Below, in pieces: positions 49,517-58,121 of a DNA stretch of 64,000 nucleotides. The translations under genes and the position numbers were made by a program. Under the pieces are notes generated by a model that was not told where the DNA came from, ran no database searches, and worked only from the letters and a program-made list of their open reading frames with translations. Source of the stretch: Hippopus hippopus (lineage: Eukaryota > Mollusca > Bivalvia > Cardiida > Cardiidae); contig OX328097.1 of NCBI GenBank assembly GCA_946811185.2, positions 61,905,063-61,969,062 on the forward strand, in the 5' to 3' direction. Each line of letters begins with the position of its first letter. Position 1 is the stretch's first letter.

Positions 49517-50188
49517 TTAATATCCAAGCGGCCCACCGTGATTTTTCTCAACCAACCTCCGAAAGGACTCCCTTTGCTCTTGCCTCCCTCTCTCGATTAA
49601 ACTTTCTTCATTTTCGATAGATATCTTTTTCTTAGTTTTTGTTCTTATCTCATCCTTCATTTTCTTATACTTCTCTAGTTCTTCCATGATAAGTTTAAAC
49701 TCTTCATCTGATATACGATCGTCAACTAAAGCTTTAGATATATGTGAAGCAATTGTATCAAGCTTAGCATCAGCTAACATCCGAATCTTTTGATGTTTTT
49801 CTCCTTTTGTTTTTGAATTCCTTACTACATACTTACCTACCATTGAAAGTAATCCGGTTGCTGCACTTGTAATTTCTAAACCTAAAGCTATTGGTACCGC
49901 TGCAACTGTACCCAATAATATGGCTCCCCCAACACCTGAAGCCATTGTTAACCCAATTAATGCTGTATTAATATTATCAATAGCTCTAAAATATTTCTTG
50001 GCTAAGGCTTCTCTTTTTTGAACTTCATTCTCAAGAAACTTCTGTACTTCCGATATCTTTTGTAAACGGTAGGAATGTCCTTTATCATCTAGCGGCATCA
50101 TTTCAATAGACGGGGCTGAAGGTGTATTACTTTCTTTAGATAACGGAGGGTAGACTTTATTAGGATGTCTTTGATCTGTATCTGCCAT
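49517..50188 (-). CDS. Membrane protein with two hydrophobic helices
   Basis: 223 residues. A Pro/Ser-rich N-terminus is followed by a helix (EVQKREALAKKYFRAI) and a hydrophobic hairpin at about 75-117 (ALIGLTMASGVGGAILLGTV, then VPIALGLEITSAATGLLSMV). A highly charged C-terminal part follows, with an EF-hand-like DDRISDEEFKLI that lacks a full calcium loop. A virion or host-membrane protein is plausible; function unknown. Confidence 0.6.
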   Translation of the reverse strand: MADTDQRHPNKVYPPLSKESNTPSAPSIEMMPLDDKGHSYRLQKISEVQKFLENEVQKREALAKKYFRAIDNINTALIGLTMASGVGGAILLGTVAAVPIALGLEITSAATGLLSMVGKYVVRNSKTKGEKHQKIRMLADAKLDTIASHISKALVDDRISDEEFKLIMEELEKYKKMKDEIRTKTKKKISIENEESLIERGRQEQRESFRRLVEKNHGGPLGY

Positions 50189-50217
50189 TTTTTTTATTAA
50201 AATTATAATTTTTTATC

Positions 50218-50595
50218 TCAGGATTTTAAGTATTTTAGATAGCTAAATAACTCACCCTCAGGTATTTTAATTGGTTTTTGTGAGAAATTATAAATGTAGA
50301 CTAAGATATCATTAGTCTCATTATCTAGATGTGTCCCGTTTAAAATGGTTAAACTATCTTTCCATTTATTACTAACAGATACCAATATAACCCCCTGTGT
50401 AGCTATATAGTCAAATCCTAACGATATTATTTTTCCATCTTTAGAAGGAATCTTAATATCATCTTGGGAATAAATTTTCCATTTTAAAGGATCTTGTTTG
50501 ATGGGAGGATAATCAACGTGTAAGTTAGGTTTCCAAAATATAGTTTTATGTTGACTATCAGTATTAGGTTTTATACCAAATTTGTGTATATCCAT
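50218..50595 (-). CDS. dUTPase-fold-like protein, copy 2
   Basis: 125 residues, intact. Shares with the upstream neighbour the layout YPP...W.(I/V)YSQ...(I/L)GF/G and a C-terminal NFSQKPIKIPEGELFSYLKY, which recalls the last strand-turn of dUTPase-fold proteins. The catalytic dUTPase motifs are not visible, so a structural or decoy role is as likely as nucleotide hydrolysis. Lies 62 bp from its paralogue. Confidence 0.5.
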   Translation of the reverse strand: MDIHKFGIKPNTDSQHKTIFWKPNLHVDYPPIKQDPLKWKIYSQDDIKIPSKDGKIISLGFDYIATQGVILVSVSNKWKDSLTILNGTHLDNETNDILVYIYNFSQKPIKIPEGELFSYLKYLKS

Positions 50596-50657
50596 TTTTA
50601 TTTTTACTTGTTACAAATAATATTTAAATATTATTATTTATAACATTACAATATAAC

Positions 50658-51047
50658 TTAAGTATGAGAGCCATCATTATAAGAAACTATAAATAAAGGT
50701 TCATATTTTTCGATAGTAATCTTTTTATTAGAAATATTTCTTATAGATATAAATATATCATCTTTTGTAACTGATCTATAGCTTTCCTTGTGTGTTAGAC
50801 CTTTTGAGGATAAATTATCATCAAGTACAATTACAATTTTTTTAGGGTTATTTAATGTACTACATCCAAGCCCAAGTTGCAATTTTACTTTTTCTAAAGG
50901 TTGTAGTATTATTTCACTTTGTGAATATACTTCCCAGGTATTTTCTGTTATTTTTCTAGGTGGATATTCCAAATTTTGTAAAGGATACCAGACTACTCCT
51001 TTTATAAATTCTTTATCTTGAAAATCACTATTATATTTACGTATCAT
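50658..51047 (-). CDS. dUTPase-fold-like protein, copy 1
   Basis: 129 residues, intact. YPPRKITENTWEVYSQSEI and NISNKKITIEKYEPLFIVSY match the layout of the next gene, so the pair looks like a tandem duplication that has diverged strongly. No catalytic Asp motif of dUTPase is visible. Confidence 0.5.
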   Translation of the reverse strand: MIRKYNSDFQDKEFIKGVVWYPLQNLEYPPRKITENTWEVYSQSEIILQPLEKVKLQLGLGCSTLNNPKKIVIVLDDNLSSKGLTHKESYRSVTKDDIFISIRNISNKKITIEKYEPLFIVSYNDGSHT

Positions 51048-51069
51048 TTTTTAATTATGTATTATTTTT

Positions 51070-51654
51070 TTATAAGATAGCTCCTAGAATAGGGATATTA
51101 GCAAATGGACTATTAGGCCCAAGCAAAAGCCCTTTTCCGTCATAAATCTTCCCTCCTTGCTTTAAATACAAACCATCACCAACAGACCCTAAACCTTTAC
51201 CTTTGTATGGCTTTAAGTATAATCCACATCCATCAGTTTCAACTTGACAAACACAACCCCCTTTTTTAAGATAAAGACCCGACCCCATTGCTTTTTGAAC
51301 CCCCGTTTGAGCTAATCCAGAGAGAGTACCAATACCTAACGCAGGTAAAACGGTTTTTGCAATCATTGGTAAAGCTCTAGCAGCTAACCCGGCCAACATT
51401 CCGAGAAAACCTCCCTCTATTTTCATATTATGTTTAAGTTGTTTCACAGACATCTTAATAGTTATACCCTTACCACCCTCATAGGCTTTAACAAACTTTT
51501 TTAGTTGTGAATTGGTAATTGCTAAAACATCATTACATTTTAAATCTTCATGACCTAAACGTATACTTACAGGGGATCTAGCTTTAACAGCATGTTGAAG
51601 CTTTTCCTTTTGTCCTTCTGATATATTTACTTTAATATTATTGTAACTTGTCAT
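51070..51654 (-). CDS. Virion-type protein with hydrophobic core and GLYLK repeats
   Basis: 194 residues. Residues 1-75 are mixed alpha/beta. Residues 80-125 are hydrophobic and Gly/Ala-rich (GGFLGMLAGLAARALPMIAK). The C-terminal part has four short repeats (SGLYLKKGG, CGLYLKPYKG, DGLYLKQGG, KGLLLGP) with a cysteine cluster CVCQVETDGC. The layout resembles small adenovirus-like cement or core proteins cut by adenain at Gly-rich sites; this is inference. ATG follows TATATATAAAA. Confidence 0.6.
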   Translation of the reverse strand: MTSYNNIKVNISEGQKEKLQHAVKARSPVSIRLGHEDLKCNDVLAITNSQLKKFVKAYEGGKGITIKMSVKQLKHNMKIEGGFLGMLAGLAARALPMIAKTVLPALGIGTLSGLAQTGVQKAMGSGLYLKKGGCVCQVETDGCGLYLKPYKGKGLGSVGDGLYLKQGGKIYDGKGLLLGPNSPFANIPILGAIL

Positions 51655-51668
51655 TTTTATATATATAA
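51655..51668 (-). promoter_or_regulatory. TATATATATAAAA motif before the GLYLK gene
   Basis: Minus-strand ATTATATATATAAAA ends at the ATG at 51654. Confidence 0.5.
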
Positions 51669-51680
51669 TTCTTTTTTATT

Positions 51681-52550
51681 TTATCTCGCTTCTCTAATAT
51701 GGAATCTAATTGTTAAATTTTCACCTCTAAGATTTAGTAAATTGCCATCTTGATCTGTAATATTTACCTCTAGGCTATGTATTTCATGTAATGTTAATGG
51801 TAAGTATACTAAATTAAGTGGTGACTCAATTATCTTATATCCAGGTGCAACATCTGGGAAAAAAGAGTAAATAGTGTTTTTTGTTGAACCATTAACATAA
51901 CTCCCAGAAATAATATCTATGTTAACAAGCAAACTATTTATACTAAGAATGTTATATATCCAATATACGTGGCTAATAAAGTTTAAAAAAAAAAAAAAAA
52001 AAGTGTTGAAAACGTAAAAAAAAAAAAAACTATTTATACTAAGAATGTTTACTACATTCTCCGACTCGTAAAATCCTTGAGTATATTTAGCGTGAGTAAA
52101 TCCTAATACTTTAGCAATAGAGTTAGGTTGATTAAAATCCACTTTATAACCATCTTCTAGAGTAAGAACAGACTTTAAGGTATTGGTGTTTGCAGAAATG
52201 TTAATATAAGAACCTTCATTAACTTCATCATAATGGCCTTTTATTCTCATTTCCTGTTGAATGGTATCATTAATGTCAACAAGGTCATAACTTCTTTCAG
52301 GTATTTTTATTTTAATCCATGTGGTACCATTGTCTGGAGAATAAACGAATATGTTGTTTGTTGCATCAATGTTTGGAAAAGAGTAGTAAGTTTCAAGGTT
52401 TACTAAAGCTATTTCATATACTTTATCCTTTTCCAGCTGAATAGGGGGGTTAAACCTTGTTCTAAAACTTGCTTTGTTGTCGCTTACTATAATTTGAAAT
52501 GATGTTTTATGTTCTGTATTTTTTACAATTTGTTTTAAAAGTTCTTCCAT
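51681..52550 (-). CDS. Minor capsid (penton) candidate, with a 32-residue insertion
   Basis: 289 residues, open. KASFRTRFNPPIQLEKDKVY, ALVNLETYYSFPNID and a C-terminal LTLHEIHSLEVNITDQDGN then LRGENLTIRFHIRE are blocks I associate with the single jelly-roll minor capsid protein of invertebrate Polintons. At residues about 168-200 there is a Phe-rich insertion caused by a 96-bp DNA insertion (51954-52029 plus duplicated flank). Its length is a multiple of three, so the frame survives, but the fold may not. Next to the packaging ATPase. Confidence 0.65.
   Translation of the reverse strand: MEELLKQIVKNTEHKTSFQIIVSDNKASFRTRFNPPIQLEKDKVYEIALVNLETYYSFPNIDATNNIFVYSPDNGTTWIKIKIPERSYDLVDINDTIQQEMRIKGHYDEVNEGSYINISANTNTLKSVLTLEDGYKVDFNQPNSIAKVLGFTHAKYTQGFYESENVVNILSINSFFFFYVFNTFFFFFLNFISHVYWIYNILSINSLLVNIDIISGSYVNGSTKNTIYSFFPDVAPGYKIIESPLNLVYLPLTLHEIHSLEVNITDQDGNLLNLRGENLTIRFHIREAR
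51934..52048 (+). mobile_element. Tiny retroposed insert with 20-bp target duplication
   Basis: ctatttatactaagaatgtt occurs at 51934-51953 and again at 52029/52030-52048. Between them lie about 76 bp: unique sequence, an aataaa signal, an A18-type run, a short spacer and a second A-run. A poly(A) tail plus long flanking duplication is the mark of LINE-type retroposition of a 3' RNA end. Confidence 0.65.
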
Positions 52551-52597
52551 TTTTTTTAAAAAGTAAAAATATTATTTAGTTGAGTAAATAATATTTT

Positions 52598-53380
52598 TTA
52601 TACTGAATTAGGTATGTAAAAGTTGTCAAAACCGTTCCTATACTTCCCATTATTTTTTTTACTGGTTAAATCGATAATAGCAAAGCCATGCGGTCTTTCC
52701 CATGCCTTTTTACAAAATTCCCTAAATTCATCCTTTGACATATCATCACCTACATGATCACTATAAATATGGTTAATGTTTTTTAGGTCTTGTTGGAAAA
52801 GACAAATAAAATTAGCGTTTTCTCTAATAGTTTGCCTTGGTAGTCTAAAATAATTCTGTGAGAGGTAAAAACAATCTACGTTACTATGCCTTCCCCGAAT
52901 GTAGTAACACTCAAATTTATTCTGTTTTTCTAAAAGTAAATCATCAAAAATCATTAAATTTTTATTTTCTGAGTTTAACTCTCTCGGATCAGGTACATCA
53001 CTCGCATTTTCAAAAAAGTTACAATTTATATCCGATATGTTTTTAAACGATTTAACCCATTCCTCAACTAAAGCAGTAGGGGATACATTTGCATCCTGTA
53101 TTTCTTCACGCAAGTTAAACAACTTTAAAATACATTCTTTTGGTAGTTTTTCTTCAAAAACCTTTTTTAGTATTCGGTATTCTGGTTGAAAAAGGCTTTT
53201 TCCAAAAACAGTTAAATCATTATAGTCGAGCCATCCCGGTCTAAGTAAAAGGTTTAGCAATAGAGTAGTTTTACCACATCCTGATTTACCTATAATTAAA
53301 CCTCTGATACTTTTGGGTAAAAGAGAGTGATTAAATCTCTTTAATACTACTTCATTCCATGATAAGTTTACAATATCCAT
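52598..53380 (-). CDS. ATP: Genome-packaging ATPase, FtsK/HerA (A32-like) type
   Basis: 260 residues, intact. Walker A GKSGCGKTT at 31-39, Walker B NLMIFDDL at 141-148, and a later LSQNYFRLPRQTIREN block (about 173-188) that fits the sensor/Arg-finger region. In the family it pumps DNA into the capsid. Opposite in direction to the PLA2-like gene, with only 33 bp between starts. Confidence 0.9.
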   Translation of the reverse strand: MDIVNLSWNEVVLKRFNHSLLPKSIRGLIIGKSGCGKTTLLLNLLLRPGWLDYNDLTVFGKSLFQPEYRILKKVFEEKLPKECILKLFNLREEIQDANVSPTALVEEWVKSFKNISDINCNFFENASDVPDPRELNSENKNLMIFDDLLLEKQNKFECYYIRGRHSNVDCFYLSQNYFRLPRQTIRENANFICLFQQDLKNINHIYSDHVGDDMSKDEFREFCKKAWERPHGFAIIDLTSKKNNGKYRNGFDNFYIPNSV

Positions 53381-53413
53381 TTTATATAACTTTTTTAATT
53401 TTTATATATAAAA
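53381..53413. promoter_or_regulatory. Divergent promoter between ATPase and PLA2-like genes
   Basis: 33 bp with two TATA-like motifs: TTATATAAA on the minus strand just before ATG 53380, and TTATATATAAAA on the plus strand just before ATG 53414. This is where the element's two main transcription directions meet. Confidence 0.55.
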
Positions 53414-53916
53414 ATGTATTGTTTAAATGTAAAAAAGTTCCTGATACAAGTGACATAAACTATACTATTTCTAAAAATGGAAGAAATATGAAATGTGGGA
53501 AATGTATGATTTGTGGAATAACTAAAACTCAGTTTGTTAAGACGGCAAAGGGAGGATCAATACTAAATAAAGCTATAAATAATTTACCTTTTGAAATGCA
53601 TCTCCCCGGTCACAATTTTACGGGACCTGGCACTAAATTAAAGAAAAGACTCAATCCAGATTTAACACCAAAAAAATGGAGTAAACCAATAAACCGCGTC
53701 GATAAAGCTGCTTATCATCGTGATGTTTGTTATCTTCAGAATAATGACACTGCCACAAGAAACGCAGTATGCGATAAGAATATGTTAACAGAGTTAGAAG
53801 GGATTTATAATCCTACTATTAGGGAAAAAATGGAAAGGGGGTTGGTAAGTAAACTCATTGGAACTAAAATGAAATTTGGAATGGGAGTTAAAAAAAAAAA
53901 AATCCCAGCATGCTGA
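53414..53916 (+). CDS. Phospholipase-A2-like protein, frameshifted N-terminus
   Basis: The core shows LPFEMHLPGHNFTGPGTKL (calcium-loop-like GPGT) and RVDKAAYHRDVCY with the His-Asp catalytic pair of PLA2. Parvovirus capsids use a related domain to breach membranes. The N-terminus has a zinc-ribbon-like set of cysteines (CGKCMICG); the first ATG at 53414 is out of frame with it, so a one-base shift near 53425 is likely. From the in-frame ATG at 53488 the frame is open. An A13 run at 53890-53902 precedes the stop, which overlaps the start of the integrase frame. Confidence 0.75.
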
Positions 53917-54806
53917 AATTAGCGGAAGAATTACATAAACCTGTAAGAAGAAAATTTTAAAAAAGGAGAGTTATAGTAAATGGTATAGATAAGATATGGG
54001 CTGTGGATTTAGTAGACATGCAAGCATTTACTAAGTTTAATCACGGCGTAAAATACCTTCTCGCTGCCATTGACATCTTTTCTAAATACGGTTGGTTAGT
54101 TCCATTAAAAGATAAAACGGGTAAATCTGTTGCTATAGCATTAAAAAGTATTTTTAAGGAGAGGAAACCGGGAAAAATGTGGGTGGATAAGGGTAAAGAG
54201 TTTTATAACAAAGATGTAAAAGACTTGGTTGAATTGTATATTACTGAAAATGAGGAAAAATCTAGTGTTGTTGAGAGATGGATTAGAACAATTAAAGAAA
54301 AGATGTGGAAGTATTTTTCTGCTCATTCTACCAATATTTACATTGACGTGTTACCTGATCTTGTTAAAGAATATAATAACTCAAGGCATTCATCTATTAA
54401 GATGACGCCAGTAAATGCGAGTAAAAAAGAAAATGAAACCAAAGTTTGGAGAAATCTTTATCCCGATAATCTCGAAATAAAAGATATAAAGCCTAAGTTT
54501 TCCATTGGAGACAAAGTAAGGATAACTAAAAAGAAAAAGACTTTTGAGAAAGGTTATACAACAAGATGGACAGAAGAGGTTTTTACAGTTTCTGAAGTAA
54601 AACATACATCATGTGTAACATATAAAATTAATGGAGAAGAAATACAAGGTACCTTTTATGAACCCGAACTACAGAAAACCGCTCAGGAGCTGTATAGGAT
54701 AGAAAAGGTTATTAAAAAAGGAAAAAAGAAATCTCTTGTAAAGTGGAAAGGTTACCCCGATGAATTTAATTCATGGGTTGACAATAAAGATATTAGAAAT
54801 ATTTAA
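53910..54806 (+). pseudogene. INT: Retrovirus-like DDE integrase with chromodomain, premature stop
   Basis: Inserts the element into host DNA. From ATG 53910 an early TAA (53958-53960) interrupts the N-terminal part; the catalytic core stays open from 54003. Active-site Asp in VDLVDM, Asp in WVDKGKEF and Glu in SSVVERW are present. A basic linker and SIGDKVRITKKKKTFEKGY follow. The C-terminus is a chromodomain (YRIEKVIKKGKKKSLVKWKG), as usual for Polinton integrases. Start codon use after the stop (GTG 54003 or ATG 54018) would trim the N-terminus and probably the fold. Confidence 0.88.
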
Positions 54807-54815
54807 CTATAGAAA

Positions 54816-55234
54816 ATGTTTAAAATTTCGATTGAAAACGTAATTTTACCAAATAAACCATTAAATAATTTCGAGTTAGAAGATGCTGCAAAAAGATTAG
54901 AAATACCTTATTTTAGAGGAGTCTTTTTACGAGATACATTACCGATAAAAACCAAATAAAAAAGAATGTGGTATATTAAACTTTGATAAAAGTGGTGGAC
55001 CTGGTACCCATTGGGTTGCTTGGTATAAAAATGGTAAAACTAAAATTTATTTTGATAGTTAATGGCATACAGCCACCTAATGAAATTCGAGAGTACCTAA
55101 AAAGCCCAATACAGTACAATACTGATCAATTACAACAGGCTGGACAAGTATTTTGTGGGCATTTATGTTTATACATTCTTAAAGAGTTAAGCTCAGGTAA
55201 AAAGTTTCAAAATGTTTTAAATAAACTTTTTTAG
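54816..55234 (+). pseudogene. PRO: Adenain-like cysteine protease, two frameshifts
   Basis: Virion-maturation protease of the C5 adenain/Ulp1 type. Catalytic His in GTHWVAW, acidic/Asn region IYFDS, Gln and Cys in QQAGQVFCGHLCL. The frame opens at ATG 54816, hits TAA at 54957 beside an A-run, continues in another frame through the His motif to a stop at 55060, and ends in a third frame with the Cys motif. Ten bases after the integrase stop, so probably co-transcribed. Confidence 0.85.
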
Positions 55235-55271
55235 CAATATAAAAAATGCCAGTTAATAAATTCGGACTAAT

Positions 55272-56485
55272 ATGAAAGAAGATAAAATAAGCGGTGATGG
55301 TGTGTCACTCGCTTACATAAATGATAATTTTTTACGTAAAGATGGTACAACTGTTGTTACAGGTTCTATAGATATGGCTGGTAATACATTAACGAGGGTT
55401 AGTAATCCGGTAAATCCTCAAGACCTTGCTACAAAACATTACGTTGATGAAAATTCTGGGTTGTTTCTAGAGAATGGAGGATATCATGTTAATGGATATT
55501 TAAATATGGGTTTTCATAAAATAAGAAATGTTAAAGAACCAACAGAACCGGGCGAAGCTGCTACTAAAAAATACGTAGATGAACACAATAATTTAACACG
55601 TATAGATGCTGTTGGACGAGGTTATTACTATGAAGCAAAAGAAAATATTAATATGGATTTTAAAAAAATATATAATCTTGCTGAGCCATCATATCACACA
55701 GATGCTGTCAGAAAAGACTATTTTGATATACATAATTACATTAGAAAAAAAGAAAATGGAAGTGTATTATATATTCATCATAATCAAGACAGGAGAATGT
55801 ATTTCCCAATTGGTGCGGCTGCTCTTTTTGATTTTCAGGATTTTAGGATTGTTAATATTAGGAACCAGTTAATGGTAATGATGCTACTACTAAAGGTTAT
55901 GTTGATGATCTTGTTAAAAATATTAGAGGTGGTCATGGTGCTATGTATAAATCTTTCTCAATGAAAATAAATAGTGAACTACTAGTAAAACAAAATATTG
56001 ATATGGATAATTTGAGAATACATAATATTGCAGATCCTCAATATTCAAAAGATGCAGTCAGTAGAGAATACATGGAAAGTTTCTTTAAAGCATATAAACC
56101 AAAACCCATTATAACCGTGTGGGCTGAAGAACAAGGGGGGATTGTAGATGGTAATTATGAGTTCTCATTTGGTAATGGTAATTCGGGTCGCACCCATCGT
56201 TTAGGAGGTTACTGCATGAGTGCACCGGGTAGAATTATAAGAGGATGTTTAACGATTGTTAAAGATAACTACTCACTAGAAGAGGTACAAGTTAATATTG
56301 CGATCAACGGAATAGAGCAGGTTGATTACTCTATTATTAAAAAAGCGGATGAAATTTGTAGCTGTACGGTTTTTCCGAGGGCGTTAGAGGTAAAGCAATG
56401 TGACATAATAAACTTTGTTTCAAAAACAACCGACCGTGATGTAACACACGCTTACATATCTATTTTGATAGAGTTAGACTTATAA
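55272..56485 (+). pseudogene. Tail-fibre-like attachment protein, one frameshift
   Basis: About 400 residues across two frames; the shift is near 55862. The N-terminal two-thirds has five degenerate repeats of the phage-fibre type (MAGNTLTRVSNP, then DLATKHYVDEN; MGFHKIRNVKEP, then AATKKYVDEH; and so on). The C-terminal about 130 residues form a compact domain (WAEEQGGIVDGNYEFSFGNG ... ISILIELDL) that looks like a trimeric head. A receptor-binding fibre is inferred from layout and from similar genes in other Polintons. Confidence 0.72.
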
Positions 56486-56508
56486 AAATATAACTTTGTT
56501 TATAAAAG

Positions 56509-57275
56509 TTATATTTTACGTTTGATATTTGTTTCAACATTACAAAGAGGACATTTTTTTAAATTGGATATTGTGTCGCAGTCATCGCAAATAGATATAT
56601 GGCCACAATTACAAAATAATATCTCAGAATCTTTTTCCCAACATATGAGGCATTTTTCTGATTTAAATGTTCTTTTTTCGTTAAAAACTTTTATTTGTGG
56701 AGTATATTCTTCAGATAAAATACCATGTCTATAGTTGGTACTTAAAGTTGATTCTATAAATTCGTATCCGAAGAATGGAAACAAAGCTTCAATGCATGAA
56801 AACATTGGTCACCATTACAAAAACATTTCCGGTCAATATTTCCATCAGATATTGTTAAAACTGGTAAAAAAGTTTCCTCTTGAATATAAGTGTTATATAC
56901 AAAATCTCTTGTTTCATTGGGTAAAAAGTCTTCATAATAAAATAGTCTGTCAAAATTTCTTAAAAAGTTAATATAAATACCGTATATATTAGAACCTTTA
57001 AGAACCCATTGATAATCATATTCTGTTTTTAACCAAACCATGTACTTAATAATTCCACAATCTTTTATTGCTTTACTACATTCATAGTAGAAAGTAGGCT
57101 TTAAGTTCTTGAGTAATTCAACATGATTTTTATTTGCTGCCTTATCAAAGCATATATATTTTCTATATTCCCAAAGAGTTGATACCTTTTCAGAGGTGGG
57201 AGTGTAAATAAGTTTATTTTTTAACATATCGTTTAATTTATCTCCAAAGATATCTATCATCGTTTTAACACTCAT
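56509..57275 (-). pseudogene. RING-finger protein, split by a frameshift
   Basis: An N-terminal region of about 160 residues with no recognised domain (173-residue frame, 57275-56754) and a C-terminal RING finger in another frame (56805-56509): CLICWEKDSEILFCNCGH, then CDDC and CPLCN, a C3HC4-type set as in IAP/viral E3 ligases. The frames overlap and read on into each other near 56800, so one gene with a shift is more likely than two. E3 ubiquitin-ligase activity against host factors is inference. Confidence 0.65.
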
Positions 57276-57362
57276 GATTATTTTTTTATTATTATTTTTT
57301 TATTTGTTTAATTTCACATTGAATATTTAACTTCTGTGTTGAAGTTAAATATTTTAAATTAC

Positions 57363-58067
57363 TTATTCCTCATCCTCATCCTCGTCAGAACTTGGGCATT
57401 CATCTAAGATATTAGGTAAAATTTCCTTTTCCTTTCCTGGTAATTTTACATTCTTTTCTATTATTTTTACTGATATAACTTTAATCTGAATCGTTTCGAT
57501 GTTTTTATTTTTAAATATTCCTTCTACTTTTAAAATACAAAACAACTTACAAGCAATTTTCTTATATGAAAGAGGGCTTACCTCTTTGTTGTTTTCATCG
57601 TAAAAGCATGTCTTATATTGTTTGTTTTCGTAAAGTTTTGGGTATAACATAGCCGATCCATCCTCATTATATCTTAAAATATTAATTGCGTCTAAATTTT
57701 TAATCTTATCTTCTCTTAGTTCTTTGTCCATTCCATACTCTCGGAAGAAATCTGTTAGTTTTTCCAGATCTTCTTTAAAAGCTCTTTCCTTTTTCGTAGG
57801 CTTTTCACCGTTATAACATAGTAAAGATAAGGAGAAATCTTTTAGATCTTTTCCTTCTGCGTTATCTCCAAATCCTGTATTAACACCATATGAAAACAAA
57901 ACAGGGGTACGCATAAATAACGAACCATTTTTATTATTAGGGTATCTGTACTTTACTGGAATCTTAACAAAAGCATACTCTTTGCTTTTATATTTATTCT
58001 CGTAATTTATAGAAAGGTCTTCTTTACAAAGTTCTCCACTTTTGATATAATTTATATCTGCACTCAT
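57363..58067 (-). CDS. Candidate ssDNA-binding protein with acidic tail
   Basis: 234 residues, intact. Beta-rich body (FVKIPVKYRYPNNKNG, LFMRTPVLFSYGVNTGFGDN) and a strongly acidic C-terminus SSDEDEDEE, as in T7 gp2.5- or T4 gp32-type single-strand binding proteins. The body also recalls a protein family of large DNA viruses. Protein-primed replication needs such a factor, but homology is not proven here. ATG follows TATATATAAAAA. Confidence 0.5.
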   Translation of the reverse strand: MSADINYIKSGELCKEDLSINYENKYKSKEYAFVKIPVKYRYPNNKNGSLFMRTPVLFSYGVNTGFGDNAEGKDLKDFSLSLLCYNGEKPTKKERAFKEDLEKLTDFFREYGMDKELREDKIKNLDAINILRYNEDGSAMLYPKLYENKQYKTCFYDENNKEVSPLSYKKIACKLFCILKVEGIFKNKNIETIQIKVISVKIIEKNVKLPGKEKEILPNILDECPSSDEDEDEE

Positions 58068-58080
58068 TTTTTATATATAA
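58068..58080 (-). promoter_or_regulatory. TATATATAAAAA motif before the acidic-tailed gene
   Basis: Minus-strand TTATATATAAAAA runs into ATG at 58067. Confidence 0.5.
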
Positions 58081-58121
58081 GATTTTTTTTATTTAACTTA
58101 ATTATTTTTTTCTTAAGTCCC

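Noticed and set aside
55272..56485. Bacteriophage contamination
   Set aside because: The fibre-like gene lies between the protease and the right TIR of a Polinton that is integrated with a target duplication in host DNA.
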